Assembly: GCA_031264825.1 (NCBI GenBank)
Contig: JAISDL010000069.1
Span: 1 to 13,216, forward strand
DNA length: 13,216 bases
Source: Accumulibacter sp.
Lineage (GTDB): Bacteria; Pseudomonadota; Gammaproteobacteria; Burkholderiales; Rhodocyclaceae
Reading direction: 5' to 3'
Shown here: piece after piece, positions 1-6,598 of the stretch
How the letters are laid out: the number at the start of each line of letters is the position of its first letter
Position numbering within the stretch: position 1 is the first letter of the stretch
The notes under the pieces: model-generated
Databases searched by the model: none
Told to the model about the DNA's origin: nothing
What the model saw: only the letters and a program-made list of their open reading frames with translations
Translations under genes and position numbers: made by a program

Positions 1-21
1 GTAACCCGCCCCCTCGGCCAA

Positions 22-37
22 GCACCACCCCTGGTGC
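22..37. repeat. Short perfect hairpin
   Basis: GCACCA (22-27) pairs with TGGTGC (32-37) around a CCCC loop. No T-run follows on either strand, so it is not an obvious terminator. Confidence 0.4.
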
Positions 38-82
38 CTCTAACTCGGAGATCGGTGAATCACTGGCAATGTTTCATTATAC

Positions 83-135
83 GGGGTGACGCCGACCCGC
101 GCCATGATCGTTGGGCTGAGGAACGAAGCCCAACG
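83..135 (-). repeat. GTTGGG palindromic module, copy 1 (no heptamers attached)
   Basis: Read on the minus strand it begins with a 9-bp stem, CGTTGGGCT (109-117) with AGCCCAACG (127-135), and continues with GATCATGGCGCGGGT and CGTCACCCCG. The same string of blocks occurs at 306-360 (plus) and 10867-10921 (minus): a GTTGGG..CCCAAC hairpin, then an ATCAT/ATCCC-like block, GGGT and CGTCACTCCG. In this copy the GC hairpin and heptamers found beside the other two are absent. Confidence 0.65.
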
Positions 136-225
136 TTCCGCATACGCATGAATGATGTGATAAGGGCGGTTTGGAGGGCATGAAAATGCGCCGACGCTTG
201 CCGAAACGCCATAAACCCCCTTCAT

Positions 226-245
226 TTCCCCCTTGTCAGGGGGAA
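226..245. repeat. Hairpin with C-run and G-run arms
   Basis: TTCCCCC (226-232) and GGGGGAA (239-245) form a perfect 7-bp stem with loop TTGTCA. No U-tract follows, so a dispersed palindrome is more likely than a terminator. No second copy was found in the window. Confidence 0.45.
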
Positions 246-305
246 TTTGGGAACACATGCCGCATCGCCTTGTTCGGAAGGTTTTCATTTGGCCATTTGC
301 CGTAT

Positions 306-360
306 GTTGGGCATCGCTGCGCTCACCCCAACCTATCATTGGTGGGGTTTCGTCACTCCG
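306..360 (+). repeat. GTTGGG palindromic module, copy 2, joined to a GC hairpin
   Basis: Starts with GTTGGG (306-311) paired to CCCAAC (327-332), then ATCATTGGTGGGGTTT and CGTCACTCCG, ending where the GC hairpin of the 351-422 element begins. It lies inverted relative to the copy at 83-135 and matches it block by block with small gaps. The copy at 10867-10921 has the same neighbour on the same side, so module plus hairpin plus heptamers behaves as one unit in these two places. Confidence 0.7.
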
Positions 361-422
361 GCGGCGAAGCCGCCGCACACTGATCTGATTCCTGACATCT
401 GATTCCTGATTCCTGATCCCTG
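351..422 (-). repeat. Half element A: GC hairpin plus five phased heptamers
   Basis: The stem CGGCGGC (359-365) and GCCGCCG (369-375) encloses a 3-nt loop. A 9-nt spacer (376-384) is followed by contiguous 7-bp units CTGATTC (385), CTGACAT (392), CTGATTC (399), CTGATTC (406) and CTGATCC (413). On the minus strand this reads NNNTCAG units, spacer ATCAGTGTG, then hairpin: the arrangement seen at 10800-10867, 11026-10992 and 9414-9380. Its end lies 40 nt before the rnm start codon, so it sits in or near that promoter region. Confidence 0.85.
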
Positions 423-461
423 GTGTGTTATCATCAATAGTTTGATTTTCCTAGAAATCCC

Positions 462-1292
462 GTGTTTTCTGTCGATCTGCATTGCCATTCCACCGCGTCG
501 GACGGACTTCTTTCTCCGGCGGCGGTGGCGCGCCGCGCGGCGGAGAAAGACATTCGGATGCTGTCGCTCTGCGACCACGACACCGTGGGCGGCCTCGCCG
601 AGGCTTCGCAAGCGGCGACCGAGGCGGGCGTTCGTTTCGTGAACGGCGTCGAAATTTCTTCGGAGTGGCTCGGTCAGCAGGTTCATATCTTGGGCTACGC
701 TTTCGACCCCGGCGACAAGGCGCTCGCTGAGGGGCTTTTCGCCGCACGCTCCGGGCGGATCGAGCGCGCGAAGCGCATGTCGCTCGCGCTCGAGAAGGTC
801 GGGATTCCGAGGTGTTTCGAGGGCGCGATGCGCTACGCGGAGAATCCCGAATTGATCAACCGCGCGCATTTCGCGCGCTACATCGTCGAAATCGGCGTTT
901 GCAAGACGATGCAGCGCGTTTTCGACGCGTATATTTCCCCGGGGCGTCCGGGCTACGTGGAAAACCGCTGGATGAGCATCAAGGACGTCGTCGCTTTGAT
1001 CCTCGGCGCGGGCGGGATCGCGTCGATCGCGCATCCGGGGCGTTATAAATTTTCACGGAATCAGATGCGTTCGCTTTTTGAAGAATTCGGGAATTGCGGC
1101 GGGCAGGCGATCGAAGTCGTTTCGGGCAGCCACAACGCGGAGGAGATCGCGCGATTCGCCCGCGTCGCCGTCGAATACGGTTTCGCGGCGTCGTGCGGGT
1201 CGGATTTTCACGGCCCGGGCGAGAGTCGCGTCGATTTGGGGCGCTTCCCGCCCTTGCCGCCGGACTTGGCGCCGATCTGGGACTTCTTCTGA
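462..1292 (+). CDS. rnm: PHP-domain RNase AM-like 5'-3' exoribonuclease / nucleoside 3',5'-bisphosphate phosphatase (YciV family)
   Basis: A 276-residue PHP-family metal hydrolase. The metal-binding set is visible: DLHCHSTASDG (H7, H9, D14), LCDHDT, GVEIS, HILGYAF, NRAHF, IAHPGRY and GSDFHG near the C terminus. E. coli YciV (RNase AM, ~290 residues) matures the 5' ends of rRNAs and degrades short RNAs and 3',5'-bisphosphonucleotides; the same role is inferred here. The following gene is yciO, the same neighbour as in E. coli, which supports the assignment. GTG at 462 is chosen because an in-frame TAG at 438-440 leaves no better start and the PHP motif begins at residue 5. No clear ribosome binding site precedes it. 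Related PHP phosphoesterases with slightly different substrates are the main alternative. Confidence 0.88.
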   Translation: MFSVDLHCHSTASDGLLSPAAVARRAAEKDIRMLSLCDHDTVGGLAEASQAATEAGVRFVNGVEISSEWLGQQVHILGYAFDPGDKALAEGLFAARSGRIERAKRMSLALEKVGIPRCFEGAMRYAENPELINRAHFARYIVEIGVCKTMQRVFDAYISPGRPGYVENRWMSIKDVVALILGAGGIASIAHPGRYKFSRNQMRSLFEEFGNCGGQAIEVVSGSHNAEEIARFARVAVEYGFAASCGSDFHGPGESRVDLGRFPPLPPDLAPIWDFF

Positions 1293-1294
1293 AG

Positions 1295-1924
1295 ATGGCG
1301 CGTACCCTTTCGATCCATCCCGACGACCCGCAGCCGCGCCTTCTCGCGCAGACCGCCGAAATCCTGCGCGAGGGCGGCGTCGCCGCGTTGCCGACGGATT
1401 CGTGTTACGCTTTCGGGTGCTGTCTCGGCGAGAAGGACGCGATGGAGCGCATCCGCCGCCTGCGCGGTGTCGACGATCGCCACCATTTGACGCTGATGTG
1501 CCGCGACCTCTCCCAAATCGCGCAGTTCGCGCACGTCGACAACGCGCAGTATCGCCTGCTCAAGGCGGTGACGCCGGGGAGCTACGTTTTCATTCTGGAG
1601 GGGACGAAGGAATTGCCGCGCCGCCTTCTGCACCCGAAGCGCAAGACGATCGGTCTGCGCGTCCCCGACCACTGCGTCGCGCGCGCGCTCCTCGACGAAC
1701 TCGGCGAGCCTTTGCTGACTTCGACCTTGCTACTCCCCGGCGACGAGTCGCCGCTGACCGAGGGCTGGGAGATTCGGGATCGTCTCGACGACGCGCTCGA
1801 CGTGATCCTCGACGGCGGACACTGCGGGGTCGAACCGACGACGGTCGTCGACCTGACGCGCCAGCCGCCGGAACTCGTCCGCGCCGGACGCGGTTCGCTG
1901 GCGCCCTTCGGCTTTGAAGGCTAG
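1295..1924 (+). CDS. yciO: YciO, Sua5/YrdC/TsaC-fold protein (threonylcarbamoyl-AMP synthase family)
   Basis: A 209-residue protein. ATG at 1295 lies 2 nt after the rnm stop and gives an N terminus (MARTLSIHPDDPQPRLL) closely like E. coli YciO as I recall it. YrdC-fold motifs follow: PTDSCYAFGC, the RIRRLRG and LTLMCRDL blocks, TPGSYVFILEGTKELPRRLL, KTIGLRVPDH, LTSTLLLPGDE and the final PTTVVDLT. The length equals YciO (~206) and lacks the extra domain of long Sua5 proteins. TsaC/Sua5 enzymes make threonylcarbamoyl-AMP for the t6A modification of tRNA. YciO is a paralogue with weak activity and an unclear physiological role, so a main t6A function should not be assumed. The open frame extends further upstream inside rnm, but the family start argues against using it. 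Confidence 0.9.
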   Translation: MARTLSIHPDDPQPRLLAQTAEILREGGVAALPTDSCYAFGCCLGEKDAMERIRRLRGVDDRHHLTLMCRDLSQIAQFAHVDNAQYRLLKAVTPGSYVFILEGTKELPRRLLHPKRKTIGLRVPDHCVARALLDELGEPLLTSTLLLPGDESPLTEGWEIRDRLDDALDVILDGGHCGVEPTTVVDLTRQPPELVRAGRGSLAPFGFEG

Positions 1925-1953
1925 CGAAAAGTATTGAAGGGTATTTGACGGCG

Positions 1954-2613
1954 ATGGATTTCCAGGGACTCCTTTTCAAGATTTGCACGATGGCGCCGCC
2001 GATCGTCCTCGCGATCACCGTGCACGAGGCGGCGCACGCCTACGCGGCCTACCGTCTCGGCGATACGACCGCGCAGCGGGCGGGAAGGCTCAGCCTGAAT
2101 CCGCTCCGCCACGTCGACCTCTTCGGGACCGTTCTCGTGCCGGCGGCCTTGCTCTCGATGAATTTGCCGGGTTTCGGTTGGGCCAAGCCCGTGCCGATCG
2201 ACCCTGGCCGTCTGCGCGACCCGAAACGCGACGTGTTCTGGGTCGCCGCCGCCGGCCCGGCGTCGAACGCGCTGATGGCGATCCTCTGGACGGCCCTGTT
2301 CAAGCTGGTCTTCAACCCTGCCGACGACGTCCCGATGACCGCTTTGGAATCGATGTTTTGGATCGGAATCGGCATCAACCTTGCCTTGATGACGTTCAAC
2401 CTTCTGCCGCTCCCGCCACTCGACGGCGGGCGGATCGCGATGAGCCTCTTGCCTGTGCCTTGGGCGCGGAAGCTGGGGCGGGTCGAGCCTTTCGGCTTTC
2501 TCGTCCTCCTGGGCTTATTGTATTTCGGTTTTCTCGACCGCGTTCTCTCTCCTCTGCTAGAGATTCAGGTCGGTTTCCTTTTCAGGATTTTTCGTATGTT
2601 ACCCTCTGTTTGA
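1954..2613 (+). CDS. Site-2-protease-type M50 metallopeptidase, membrane integral
   Basis: About 219 residues. The zinc motif HEAAH (residues 24-28) lies in the first membrane helix, followed by AYRLGDTTAQRAGRLSLNP. The family's second motif is NLLPLPPLDGGRI, with the presumed third zinc ligand Asp at residue 157. Further hydrophobic segments lie around residues 60-75, 88-110, 128-150 and 175-200. No PDZ domain is present, so it belongs to the compact class of site-2 proteases rather than RseP. Substrates are unknown. This small M50 protein is often found between sua5/yciO-like genes and trpS. Start: a TTG at 1945 is also possible; GAAGGG (1936-1941) is 3 nt from the TTG and 12 nt from ATG 1954, neither ideal. 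The ATG is preferred because it gives the usual short N terminus. Confidence 0.85.
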   Translation: MDFQGLLFKICTMAPPIVLAITVHEAAHAYAAYRLGDTTAQRAGRLSLNPLRHVDLFGTVLVPAALLSMNLPGFGWAKPVPIDPGRLRDPKRDVFWVAAAGPASNALMAILWTALFKLVFNPADDVPMTALESMFWIGIGINLALMTFNLLPLPPLDGGRIAMSLLPVPWARKLGRVEPFGFLVLLGLLYFGFLDRVLSPLLEIQVGFLFRIFRMLPSV

Positions 2614-2614
2614 G

Positions 2615-3823
2615 ATGACGATGCACTCAGAACGCGTCCTTTCCGGCATGCGCCCGACGGGAAAACTGCACCTCGGCCACTATCACGGTGTCCTGAAGAA
2701 CTGGGTCGCCCTCCAGAACGAATACCCCTGTCTTTTCTTCGTCGCCGACTGGCACGCGCTGACGACGCATTACGAAGAAACGCGGGACATCGAGCGCTTT
2801 ACGGTCGATATGCTCATCGACTGGCTCGCCGCCGGGATCGACCCTGAAAAGGCGACGCTTTTCGTCCAGTCCAAGGTCGTCCAGCACGCCGAACTGCACC
2901 TTCTGCTTTCGATGATGACGCCCTTGAGCTGGCTCGAACGCGTGCCAACGTACCGCGACCAGCAAGAAAAGCTCGCGGGGCGCGACCTGACGACGTACGG
3001 TTTCCTGGGTTACCCTCTGCTGATGAGCGCCGACATCCTCGTTTATCGCGCCGACAAGGTGCCCGTCGGCGAAGACCAGATTCCGCACATCGAATTCACG
3101 CGCGAACTCGCGCGCCGCTTCAACCACATGTACGGGCGCGAACCCGATTTCGAAGAACGCGCCAAGGCCGCGGCGAAGAAGATGGGCGGCAAGGCCGCGC
3201 GGTGCCTTTTTGAACTGCGCGAGCGCTTTCAGCGCGAGGGAGACGCCGCCGCGCTAGAAGAGGGACGCGCGCTCCTCCTGGAAGCGCAAAGCCTGTCGAA
3301 GGCCGACCGTGAGCGCCTCGCGGGCTACCTCGAAGGCCGGGGAAAGACGATCCTGCCCGAGCCGAACGCACTGTTGACGCAGGCGTCGAGGATGCCGGGA
3401 CTCGACGGGCAAAAAATGTCGAAGTCTTACGGGAACACGATTTCTTTGCGCGAGGACGAGGACTCCGTCATCCAGAAGGTCAGGCGGATGCCGACCGACC
3501 CGGCGCGCGTGCGCCGGAACGACCCCGGCGACCCCGAAAAATGCCCGGTATGGCAACTGCATCTCGTCTATTCGGATGAGGCTTGCCGCGAATGGGCGCA
3601 AAAGGGCTGCAAAAACGCGGGGATCGGCTGCTTGGAATGCAAGCAGCCCGTGATAGACGCGATCCTCGCCGAACAGGGGCCGATGCGCGAACGCGCGCAA
3701 GCCTACATCGACAAGCCTTCGCGCGTGCGTGAAATCATCGAAGAAGGCAACGCGAAGGCGCGCAAACTCGCCGAAGAATGCATGGACGACGTGCGCCGCG
3801 CGATGGGCTTGAACTACGGCTAG
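2615..3823 (+). CDS. trpS: Tryptophanyl-tRNA synthetase, long form with four-cysteine Fe-S-type motif
   Basis: Class I synthetase charging tRNA-Trp in the cytoplasm, 402 residues. The ATP-site signatures are HLGH (19-22, in RPTGKLHLGHYHGVLKNW) and KMSKS (267-271, followed by YGNTI). An insertion of roughly 60-70 residues, rich in charged helix (about 165-250), lies before KMSKS and makes it longer than the ~330-residue E. coli enzyme. Cysteines 310, 332, 339 and 342 form C-x21-C-x6-C-x2-C, close to the [4Fe-4S] ligand pattern of Thermotoga TrpS, so a cluster is likely. ATG 2615 starts 1 nt after the protease stop; ATG 2621 (residue 3) is equally possible because GAGA at 2612-2615 is better spaced for it. 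Confidence 0.96.
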   Translation: MTMHSERVLSGMRPTGKLHLGHYHGVLKNWVALQNEYPCLFFVADWHALTTHYEETRDIERFTVDMLIDWLAAGIDPEKATLFVQSKVVQHAELHLLLSMMTPLSWLERVPTYRDQQEKLAGRDLTTYGFLGYPLLMSADILVYRADKVPVGEDQIPHIEFTRELARRFNHMYGREPDFEERAKAAAKKMGGKAARCLFELRERFQREGDAAALEEGRALLLEAQSLSKADRERLAGYLEGRGKTILPEPNALLTQASRMPGLDGQKMSKSYGNTISLREDEDSVIQKVRRMPTDPARVRRNDPGDPEKCPVWQLHLVYSDEACREWAQKGCKNAGIGCLECKQPVIDAILAEQGPMRERAQAYIDKPSRVREIIEEGNAKARKLAEECMDDVRRAMGLNYG

Positions 3824-3830
3824 GCGGCGC

Positions 3831-4754
3831 ATGGACGCGATTGCGGAAACCCTCGAAACGTCGCCGGAAGCCTTGGGTGCGTTCGCTGGTTTGGCTGGCT
3901 TGGCTGTGCCGGACGCTTTGGAAGATTCGGACGCTTCCGGCGCCGAGTCCGCTCCGCTCGCCCGCGTTTACGGCGAGCCGATGGTGCAGTTGCCGCTCGA
4001 CCTCTATATTCCGCCGGACGCGATGGCGGTCATGCTCGAAGCCTTCGAAGGGCCGCTCGACCTCTTGCTCTATCTGATCCGCAAGGCGAACGTGAATGTC
4101 CTCGACATTCCGATGGCGCCGCTGACCGAGCAATATATGACGTATATCGAAGCGATGCGTTCGCGGAACATCGAACTCGCCGCGGATTATCTCGTCATGG
4201 CGGCGATGCTGATCGAGATCAAGTCGAGGATGCTGCTGCCGAAGCCGCGAGCGGCTGAGGGCGAGGAAGCCGAAGACCCGCGCGCCGAACTCGTTCGCCG
4301 CCTCGTCGAGTACGAACAGATGAAACTCGCCGCCGCGCGCCTCGACGACTTGCCGAGGGCCGAGCGCGACTTCGAGTGGACCGAAGTCTGGGTCGAAAGA
4401 GCGGCGCAAAAACGCTTGCCCGAAGTCGACGCGGACGACTTGAGAGACGCCTGGCTGGCCGTCCTGCAACAGGCGAAACTGCACAACCGAAGCGTCCGTC
4501 AGTTCCACGAACTCCACCAGCGCGAAGCGCTTTCGGTGCGCGAGCACATGAGCATCATTCTCAAATGTCTTCGGGATCGCGGCGGCTTCGTCGAATTCAC
4601 GCAGATGTTCGACCCGTCGCGGGGCGTACCGGTCGTCGTCGTGCATTTTTTGGCGATGCTTGAACTTTCGCGCGAACGCCTGCTCGAAATGACGCAGGAA
4701 GAAGCGTTCGCGCCGATTTACGTGAGATTATCCGATGGACAACCCGCAAACTGA
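3831..4754 (+). CDS. scpA: Segregation and condensation protein A (kleisin)
   Basis: A 307-residue kleisin subunit that bridges SMC heads and binds ScpB in chromosome organisation. The core starts near residue 51 with MVQLPLDLYI. The hallmark FEGPLDLLLYLIRKANVNVL is near 73-92, followed by YMTYIEAMRSRNIELAADYLVMAAMLIEIKSRMLLP. The C-terminal winged-helix part includes RGGFVEFTQMFDPS and ends EEAFAPIYVRLSD. The first ~50 residues are an alanine-rich, acidic extension without family homology that I can see. It starts 7 nt after trpS and overlaps scpB by 20 nt, which suggests translational coupling of the two partner subunits. No smc gene is in the window. The assignment is firm; only the exact start is open, since an internal start at M51 would also leave a full kleisin core. 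Confidence 0.95.
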   Translation: MDAIAETLETSPEALGAFAGLAGLAVPDALEDSDASGAESAPLARVYGEPMVQLPLDLYIPPDAMAVMLEAFEGPLDLLLYLIRKANVNVLDIPMAPLTEQYMTYIEAMRSRNIELAADYLVMAAMLIEIKSRMLLPKPRAAEGEEAEDPRAELVRRLVEYEQMKLAAARLDDLPRAERDFEWTEVWVERAAQKRLPEVDADDLRDAWLAVLQQAKLHNRSVRQFHELHQREALSVREHMSIILKCLRDRGGFVEFTQMFDPSRGVPVVVVHFLAMLELSRERLLEMTQEEAFAPIYVRLSDGQPAN

Positions 4755-5502
4755 TTTCCTTCAGGGCAACGACGCGCCCGTGTCCGGTGAATTTTCGCCG
4801 CCGATCGCCGCGCCGGAGAGCCTCCCGACCGATCCCGGCGAACCCGCGCCGCAGGGCGGTGCCGAGACTTCTGAATCTTCCGAATCCTTCGATGCCTTGG
4901 TCGTCGAGGCGACGGTCGATGCGTCCGCCGTGACGCCGGAAAATCCCAAAGAGATCAAGCGCGTGCTCGAAGCCGTCCTCTTGAGCGCACAGCAGGCGCT
5001 GACCTTGGCCGAACTTAAGAAAGTGTTCGCCAACGAGATCGGCGCCGATACCTTGCGCGTCCTGCTCGACGAACTCCGCACCGACTACGCGGAGCGACCG
5101 CTCGACCTCCTGCAGATTGCGGGCGGCTGGCGTTTTCGGACGAAACCCGAGTTCATGCCCTACATCGCGCGTCTCGACCCCGAAAAAACGCTGCGCTACT
5201 CGCGCGCCGTCCTCGAAACGCTTGCGATCGTCGCGTACCGCCAGCCGGTCACGCGCGGCGACATCGAGGAAATTCGCGGCGTCAGCGTCTCGTCGCAAAT
5301 TCTCCGCGCGCTCGAAGAAAGAGGATGGATCGAGACCGTCGGGCATCGCGACAAGCCGGGGCGCCCCGCGCTCCTGGCGACGACCGAAAAATTTCTCGAC
5401 GACCTGGGGCTACGGTCTTTAAGCGAACTTCCGCCGCTCGAAACCTTCGATCAGGCGCTCGACCACGAACTGGACCTCTCCGATGCCGCCCAAAACCCGT
5501 AA
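4735..5502 (+). CDS. scpB: Segregation and condensation protein B
   Basis: A 255-residue ScpB, partner of ScpA in the SMC complex. The first ~72 residues are an acidic, Pro/Ser/Glu-rich extension. The two winged-helix domains follow, recognisable by KEIKRVLEAVLLSAQQALTL, LLQIAGGWRFRTKPEF, RYSRAVLETLAIVAYRQPVTRGDIEEIRGVS and ERGWIETVGHRDKPGRPALLATT, ending with LDDLGL. Typical family length is about 180-200 residues, so the extra length is almost entirely N-terminal, plus a short acidic tail. ATG 4735 lies inside the end of scpA and the stop lies inside rluB; both overlaps are exactly 20 nt. The extension begins MDNPQTDF, so a shorter protein from an internal start cannot be excluded. Confidence 0.95.
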   Translation: MDNPQTDFLQGNDAPVSGEFSPPIAAPESLPTDPGEPAPQGGAETSESSESFDALVVEATVDASAVTPENPKEIKRVLEAVLLSAQQALTLAELKKVFANEIGADTLRVLLDELRTDYAERPLDLLQIAGGWRFRTKPEFMPYIARLDPEKTLRYSRAVLETLAIVAYRQPVTRGDIEEIRGVSVSSQILRALEERGWIETVGHRDKPGRPALLATTEKFLDDLGLRSLSELPPLETFDQALDHELDLSDAAQNP

Positions 5503-6598
5503 AACTCCCCTGCGTCCCCCCACCGTGCGCAGCGTAGCCAAGAAGCCCGCTTTCTCCGCGACGCCCACCGAAAACCGCCGTGTCCCGAAGAATCCGGCGA
5601 GTCCGAAGAATCCGACGCGCGCGCCGAAGCGTAATTCTCCGCCCGAAACCTTCGATGAAGCGCCGACGCGGTCGCGCGCGAAACCCTCTCCGACCCGGAG
5701 TGCGCGCGCTTCGACCACCCCACGCGGCGCCGCGAAAGCGCGCTTGATGCCTGTACGCGGCGCGGTGCCGGCAAAGCCCGAACTTCTGAATAAACTCCTC
5801 GCGCTGAGCGGCGCCGGTTCGCGCCGCGAAATGGCTCGGCGCATCGAAGAAGGGCGCGTGACCGTCAACGGCACCGTCGCCGAGGTCGGGCAGCGGATTC
5901 TTCCGGGCGACCGCGTCAAGCTCAACGACAAGCGCGTCAATCTGAGCTTCCCCGGAGACTCCGTCCGTGTGATCCTTTACCACAAGCCCGAAGGCGAGAT
6001 CGTCTCGCGCGACGACCCGAAACGGCGCCCGACGGTCTTCGCGTCCTTGCCGAGGCTTTCCGGGGCGCGTTGGGTCGCGGTCGGGCGCCTCGACTTCAAC
6101 ACGAGCGGGCTACTCGTGTTTACCACGTCGGGCGACCTCGCCAACCGCCTGATGCACCCGCGCTACCAACTCGCCCGCGAGTACGCCGTCCGCCTGATCG
6201 GCGAATTGCCCGCTGATGCGCGCAAGCGCTTGCTCGACGGCGTCGCGCTCGAAGACGGGCCGGCGCGTTTCGACACGCTCGCGGAAGCGGGCGGGACGGG
6301 CGTCAATCGCTGGTACCGCGTCTCGCTCTCGGAAGGCCGGAACCGCGAGGTGCGGCGGCTTTTCGAAGCGGTCGGCCTGACGGTCAGCCGCCTGATCCGC
6401 GTCCGCTACGGGCCTTTCGTCCTTCCGCCGGGATTGAAACGCGGCAAGGTTTTAGAACTCGACGCGAAAACCGTTCGGGGCGTACTGCGCGAGCTTGAGG
6501 GTGCGCCGCAGGAGGCGGAGGATATTCGGAGTGCGCGGCCGGCGCGCGCGACCCGAATGCCCGATTCAGTGCAGGTTTTGCGAAAGAGGAAACCGTAA
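5483..6598 (+). CDS. rluB: 23S rRNA pseudouridine synthase, RluB/RsuA family
   Basis: A 371-residue RsuA-family pseudouridine synthase; RluB converts U2605 of 23S rRNA. A strongly basic, Pro/Lys/Arg-rich disordered extension covers residues 1-95. The S4 RNA-binding domain is at about 98-145 (LLALSGAGSRREMARRIEEGRVTVNG in pieces), and the catalytic motif GRLDFNTSGLL is at 201-211 with the catalytic Asp at 204, followed by LMHPRYQLAREYAVRL. EGRNREVRRLFEAVGL and LIRVRYGPF, late family motifs, are present. It overlaps scpB by 20 nt and ends in TAATG, where its stop shares an A with the next gene's ATG. scpA-scpB-rluB clustering is common. RluE/RsuA paralogues are less likely given this context. 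Confidence 0.92.
   Translation: MPPKTRKTPLRPPTVRSVAKKPAFSATPTENRRVPKNPASPKNPTRAPKRNSPPETFDEAPTRSRAKPSPTRSARASTTPRGAAKARLMPVRGAVPAKPELLNKLLALSGAGSRREMARRIEEGRVTVNGTVAEVGQRILPGDRVKLNDKRVNLSFPGDSVRVILYHKPEGEIVSRDDPKRRPTVFASLPRLSGARWVAVGRLDFNTSGLLVFTTSGDLANRLMHPRYQLAREYAVRLIGELPADARKRLLDGVALEDGPARFDTLAEAGGTGVNRWYRVSLSEGRNREVRRLFEAVGLTVSRLIRVRYGPFVLPPGLKRGKVLELDAKTVRGVLRELEGAPQEAEDIRSARPARATRMPDSVQVLRKRKP

Larger units (their letters stand above)
1..461. other. Intergenic stretch with several palindromic repeats, no convincing complete gene
   Basis: No open frame here looks like a full gene. Two frames are open to the left edge on the plus strand: frame 3 (stop at 87-89, 28 codons ending NSEIGESLAMFHYTG) and frame 1 (stop near 181). 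Either could be the tail of a gene lying outside, but neither is recognisable. The stretch holds hairpins at 22-37, 109-135 and 226-245, a ~54-bp module in two inverted copies (83-135 and 306-360), and a GC hairpin with heptamers at 351-422. A TATAAT hexamer reads on the minus strand at 81-76 with no good -35. Confidence 0.6.

Noticed and set aside
1..70. Minus-strand TATAAT followed by a GGCACCAG-rich hairpin, tested as a riboswitch leader
   Set aside because: No known riboswitch consensus could be matched, and the downstream gene is outside the window.
379..421. Heptamer array considered as a CRISPR-like or VNTR coding repeat
   Set aside because: The units are contiguous 7-mers without spacers, and no cas genes are present; the phase does not fit a conserved reading frame.
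336..1034. Long minus-strand open frame opposite rnm
   Set aside because: It is the antisense shadow of a GC-rich gene with clear PHP motifs on the plus strand and shows no protein family.
1094..1294. Upstream extension of the yciO frame (67 extra codons)
   Set aside because: It lies wholly inside rnm, and the ATG at 1295 reproduces the family N terminus.
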